Source of the DNA: an uncultured Centipeda sp.
GTDB taxonomy: Bacteria > Bacillota > Negativicutes > Selenomonadales > Selenomonadaceae
Direction of reading: 5' to 3'
Assembly: GCA_905372865.1 (NCBI GenBank)
Contig: CAJPQT010000036.1
Span: 1-6,779 of the forward strand
DNA: 6,779 nucleotides
In this document: one piece after another, positions 5,474-6,779 of the stretch
Position numbering within the stretch: the first letter of the stretch is position 1
How the letters are laid out: every line of letters starts with the position of its first letter
Notes under the pieces: generated by a model
Databases searched by the model: none
The model's input: the letters and a program-made list of their open reading frames with translations, nothing else
Told to the model about the DNA's origin: nothing
Position numbers and translations under genes: made by a program

Positions 5474-6574
5474 CTACTGTGAGGCACGGCGCAGGAGAAT
5501 CCCGCCCGCAATGATGCCGACGATATTCGGCAGCCAGACCGCAAGCATCGCGGGCAGCACCTCGCCGCGCGCGAACGCATTGCCCATCGTCATGAGCGCA
5601 TAGTAGATGAAGATGATGATGATGCTCATCGCAAACCCCGCCGAGGAGGAGTTGCGCGTCGGCTGCAGACCGAGCGGCACACCGATCAGCGTAAAGATCA
5701 GGCTCGCCATCGGAATGGAGACGCGCTGATAGAGCTCTGTCTCCAGCTTTGACGTATTGACGTACTGCGTCTGCATCAGCGCGATCTGACGGCGCAGCTC
5801 GCGCATCGTCATCTCCTCCGGCTTCTTTTGCTCGCGGATGATCTGGCGCGGATCCTTCTGCACGGGCAGCACCTGGCGCTCAAAGCGCATGCGGCGCTCG
5901 AGGTGTTCGTCCGCGATCTCGTAGACATCGCCCTTGTACATAACCCACTCGGTGCCCGTCCACTCCGCATACTCCGCGTTCTCGACGTGGGTCACCTTTC
6001 CGTCTGGGCCAAAGATCTGCAGGCTCACGCCCATCAGGCGCTGCCGCTCCGCCTCAAAGGAACGCGCATACACAAGCCGCTGGATCTTCCCGTTCTCGAT
6101 CTCCTTGATGATGAGGTGCTCCTGCGACTTCATGGCGGAATTGCCCTCGATCTCGTAGTAGATGACATTGCGGTACGCCGTATTCGCACGCGGAACAACG
6201 TGTTCATTGAAGAGAATCGCTCCGACACTCACAACAAAGCCGAGGAAAATCGCAGGGGCCGCAATCCGACCGAACCCGATCCCGCAGGACTTCATCGCCG
6301 TGATCTCGCTCGCCGACGACAGCCGCCCAAACGTCAGGAGACTCGCGAGCAGCATCGACATCGGAAACGTCCACATGACGACACCGGGCAGACTGAAGAC
6401 AAAGATCTTGATGATCGACGGCAGCGACGCGCCGTAGTCCGTAATGTACTGTGCAATGCGAAAGAGCGTGCCCGAGCCGATAAAGACCGCCGAGAACGCG
6501 CAAATCGCAAAGAGGAAGGACAGGAAGACTTCTCGAAAGATGTATTTGTCGAGGATTCGGATCTTCAGATGCAT
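5474..6574 (-). CDS. lptF: LptF/LptG-family LPS export permease
   Basis: The inner-membrane permease subunit of the Lpt exporter, which with the LptB ATPase extracts lipopolysaccharide and passes it to LptC/LptA across the periplasm. The 366 residues have the family layout: three helices (about 15-37, 55-80, 104-124), a periplasmic beta-jellyroll-like region (about 130-255, e.g. GKIQRLVYARSFEAE), then three helices (about 286-303, 312-332, 340-362). The family-conserved stretch P-G-V-V-M-W-T-F-P (63-71) followed by GRLSSASEITAMKSCGI (83-99) is plain. The ATG at 6572-6574 is chosen for its AGGAG site 5 nt upstream; longer in-frame starts lack one and would run into the promoter. It heads a unit with DUF3084 and the YqgF-like gene. 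F and G paralogues cannot be told apart here, so the symbol is provisional; no second permease gene lies beside it. Confidence 0.92.
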   Translation of the reverse strand: MHLKIRILDKYIFREVFLSFLFAICAFSAVFIGSGTLFRIAQYITDYGASLPSIIKIFVFSLPGVVMWTFPMSMLLASLLTFGRLSSASEITAMKSCGIGFGRIAAPAIFLGFVVSVGAILFNEHVVPRANTAYRNVIYYEIEGNSAMKSQEHLIIKEIENGKIQRLVYARSFEAERQRLMGVSLQIFGPDGKVTHVENAEYAEWTGTEWVMYKGDVYEIADEHLERRMRFERQVLPVQKDPRQIIREQKKPEEMTMRELRRQIALMQTQYVNTSKLETELYQRVSIPMASLIFTLIGVPLGLQPTRNSSSAGFAMSIIIIFIYYALMTMGNAFARGEVLPAMLAVWLPNIVGIIAGGILLRRASQ

Positions 6575-6579
6575 AGACT

Positions 6580-6584
6580 CTCCT
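6580..6584 (-). promoter_or_regulatory. Ribosome-binding site that decides the lptF start
   Basis: The minus strand reads AGGAG here (within AGAGGAGA), 5 nt before the ATG at 6572-6574. The other in-frame candidates, an ATG at 6599-6601 and a TTG at 6644-6646, have no such site. The TTG lies inside the -35 box, so it would not be in the transcript. Confidence 0.75.
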
Positions 6585-6617
6585 CTGATCGTTTCTATCA
6601 TGAATGGTATCCGCTCT

Positions 6618-6646
6618 ATTTTAGCATTTTCGCACCTCCTTGACAA
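6618..6646 (-). promoter_or_regulatory. Sigma70-type promoter of the lptF unit
   Basis: On the minus strand TTGTCA (6641-6646) is followed by a 17-nt spacer and TAAAAT (6618-6623), each one mismatch from consensus. The predicted start is near 6611, leaving a leader of about 37 nt before the lptF ATG. The promoter begins 6 nt after the T-tract of the preceding gene's terminator, so lptF has its own transcription start. The AAGGAGG inside the spacer looks like a ribosome-binding site but would lie upstream of the transcript. Confidence 0.75.
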
Positions 6647-6652
6647 GGATAC

Positions 6653-6683
6653 AAAAAGGACTGCCGCACGAATGCAGCAGTCC
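6653..6683 (-). terminator. Intrinsic terminator of the outer-membrane protein gene
   Basis: On the minus strand an 11-bp stem (GGACTGCTGCA/TGCGGCAGTCC, one T-G wobble) closes a TTCG tetraloop at 6658-6683 and is followed at once by TTTTTGTAT. It begins about 20 nt after the stop of the gene at the right edge, and separates that gene from lptF. Confidence 0.9.
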
Positions 6684-6702
6684 CCTGTATTGATTCGATT
6701 GT

Positions 6703-6779
6703 TTAGAACGCCCAGTTGACGTGTGCGCCGCCGGTATAGCCGTGACGCTTGCCCTGCCAGCCGGTAAAGCGCAGGTCAT
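6703..6779 (-). CDS. C-terminal end of a probable outer-membrane beta-barrel protein (partial)
   Basis: Only the last 24 codons are in the window. They read DLRFTGWQGKRH (1-12) and GYTGGAHVNWAF (13-24) before a TAA at 6703-6705. Alternating polar and hydrophobic residues and a terminal Phe preceded by aromatic Trp form a typical C-terminal beta-signal recognised by BamA. The 'G-W/Y-x-G-K-R-x-G-x-x-G' spacing resembles the last two strands of autotransporter-type barrels, though a porin is also possible. A good intrinsic terminator follows. The exact family cannot be settled from so few residues; the presence of a coding end is well supported by the stop-terminator arrangement. Confidence 0.65.
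   Translation of the reverse strand, partial: DLRFTGWQGKRHGYTGGAHVNWAF

Noticed and set aside
6616..6627. Three-codon open frame (M-L-K) behind an AAGGAGG, resembling a leader peptide
   Set aside because: It overlaps the predicted -10 box and its Shine-Dalgarno lies in the promoter spacer, so it would not be on the transcript from that promoter.
5828..6643. Plus-strand open frame of 271 codons
   Set aside because: Antisense to lptF, with charged low-complexity composition and no recognisable domain.
6575..6646. N-terminal extension of lptF from a TTG at 6644-6646 or an ATG at 6599-6601
   Set aside because: Neither has a ribosome-binding site; the TTG lies inside the -35 box, while the ATG at 6572-6574 has AGGAG at good spacing and begins a typical LptF/G N-terminus.
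1..6779. Mobile elements, CRISPR arrays, tRNA/rRNA genes, toxin-antitoxin or defence modules
   Set aside because: No transposase or integrase motifs, direct-repeat arrays, tRNA cloverleaf or rRNA segments were recognised; nearly all bases fall in ordinary envelope or metabolic genes.

Overview
The window looks like chromosomal DNA from a Gram-negative-type Firmicute of the Negativicutes, most likely Selenomonas or a close relative. This is an inference from three things. Coding DNA is GC-rich by eye. Firmicute-style genes (TagO/MnaA-like enzymes, an AtpZ-type protein) share one strand with genes that need an outer membrane (LptF/LptG permease, C-terminal strand of a beta-barrel protein). Ribosome-binding sites are strong GGAGG types. 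No species assignment is possible without a search.

Layout: the left end (1-650, + strand) is the 3' part of a eukaryotic-type hexokinase. It meets a long minus-strand gene series at a bidirectional terminator (659-701). Read in the direction of transcription, from right to left, the minus strand carries: the last 24 codons of a probable outer-membrane barrel protein (6779-6703); its terminator (6683-6653); a sigma70-type promoter (6646-6618); an LptF/LptG-family LPS export permease; a DUF3084 membrane/coiled-coil protein; a small RNase H-fold YqgF-like protein that overlaps DUF3084 by 4 nt; a second, near-consensus promoter (3866-3838) with a palindrome over its predicted start site; a WecA/TagO-type GlcNAc-1-phosphate transferase; a WecB/MnaA UDP-GlcNAc 2-epimerase; a small AtpZ-like membrane protein; and an acidic 170-residue protein of unknown function.

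How the genes fit together: the theme is envelope biogenesis. The first unit (lptF, DUF3084, yqgF-like) contains an inner-membrane subunit of the LPS exporter. The second unit (wecA, wecB, atpZ-like, unknown) loads GlcNAc-1-P onto undecaprenyl phosphate and makes UDP-ManNAc, the usual first steps of O-antigen, ECA-like or other secondary glycopolymers. The atpZ-like gene next to mnaA recalls the mnaA-atpI-atp order of Bacillus, but no ATP synthase subunit genes follow here.

There are no rRNA or tRNA genes, CRISPR arrays, insertion sequences or phage genes, and no non-coding gap exceeds about 130 bases. I do not see a clear unknown defence or mobile system. The items most worth attention are the DUF3084/YqgF-like pair behind lptF, the unknown acidic protein, the stranded atpZ-like gene and the wecA promoter/palindrome.
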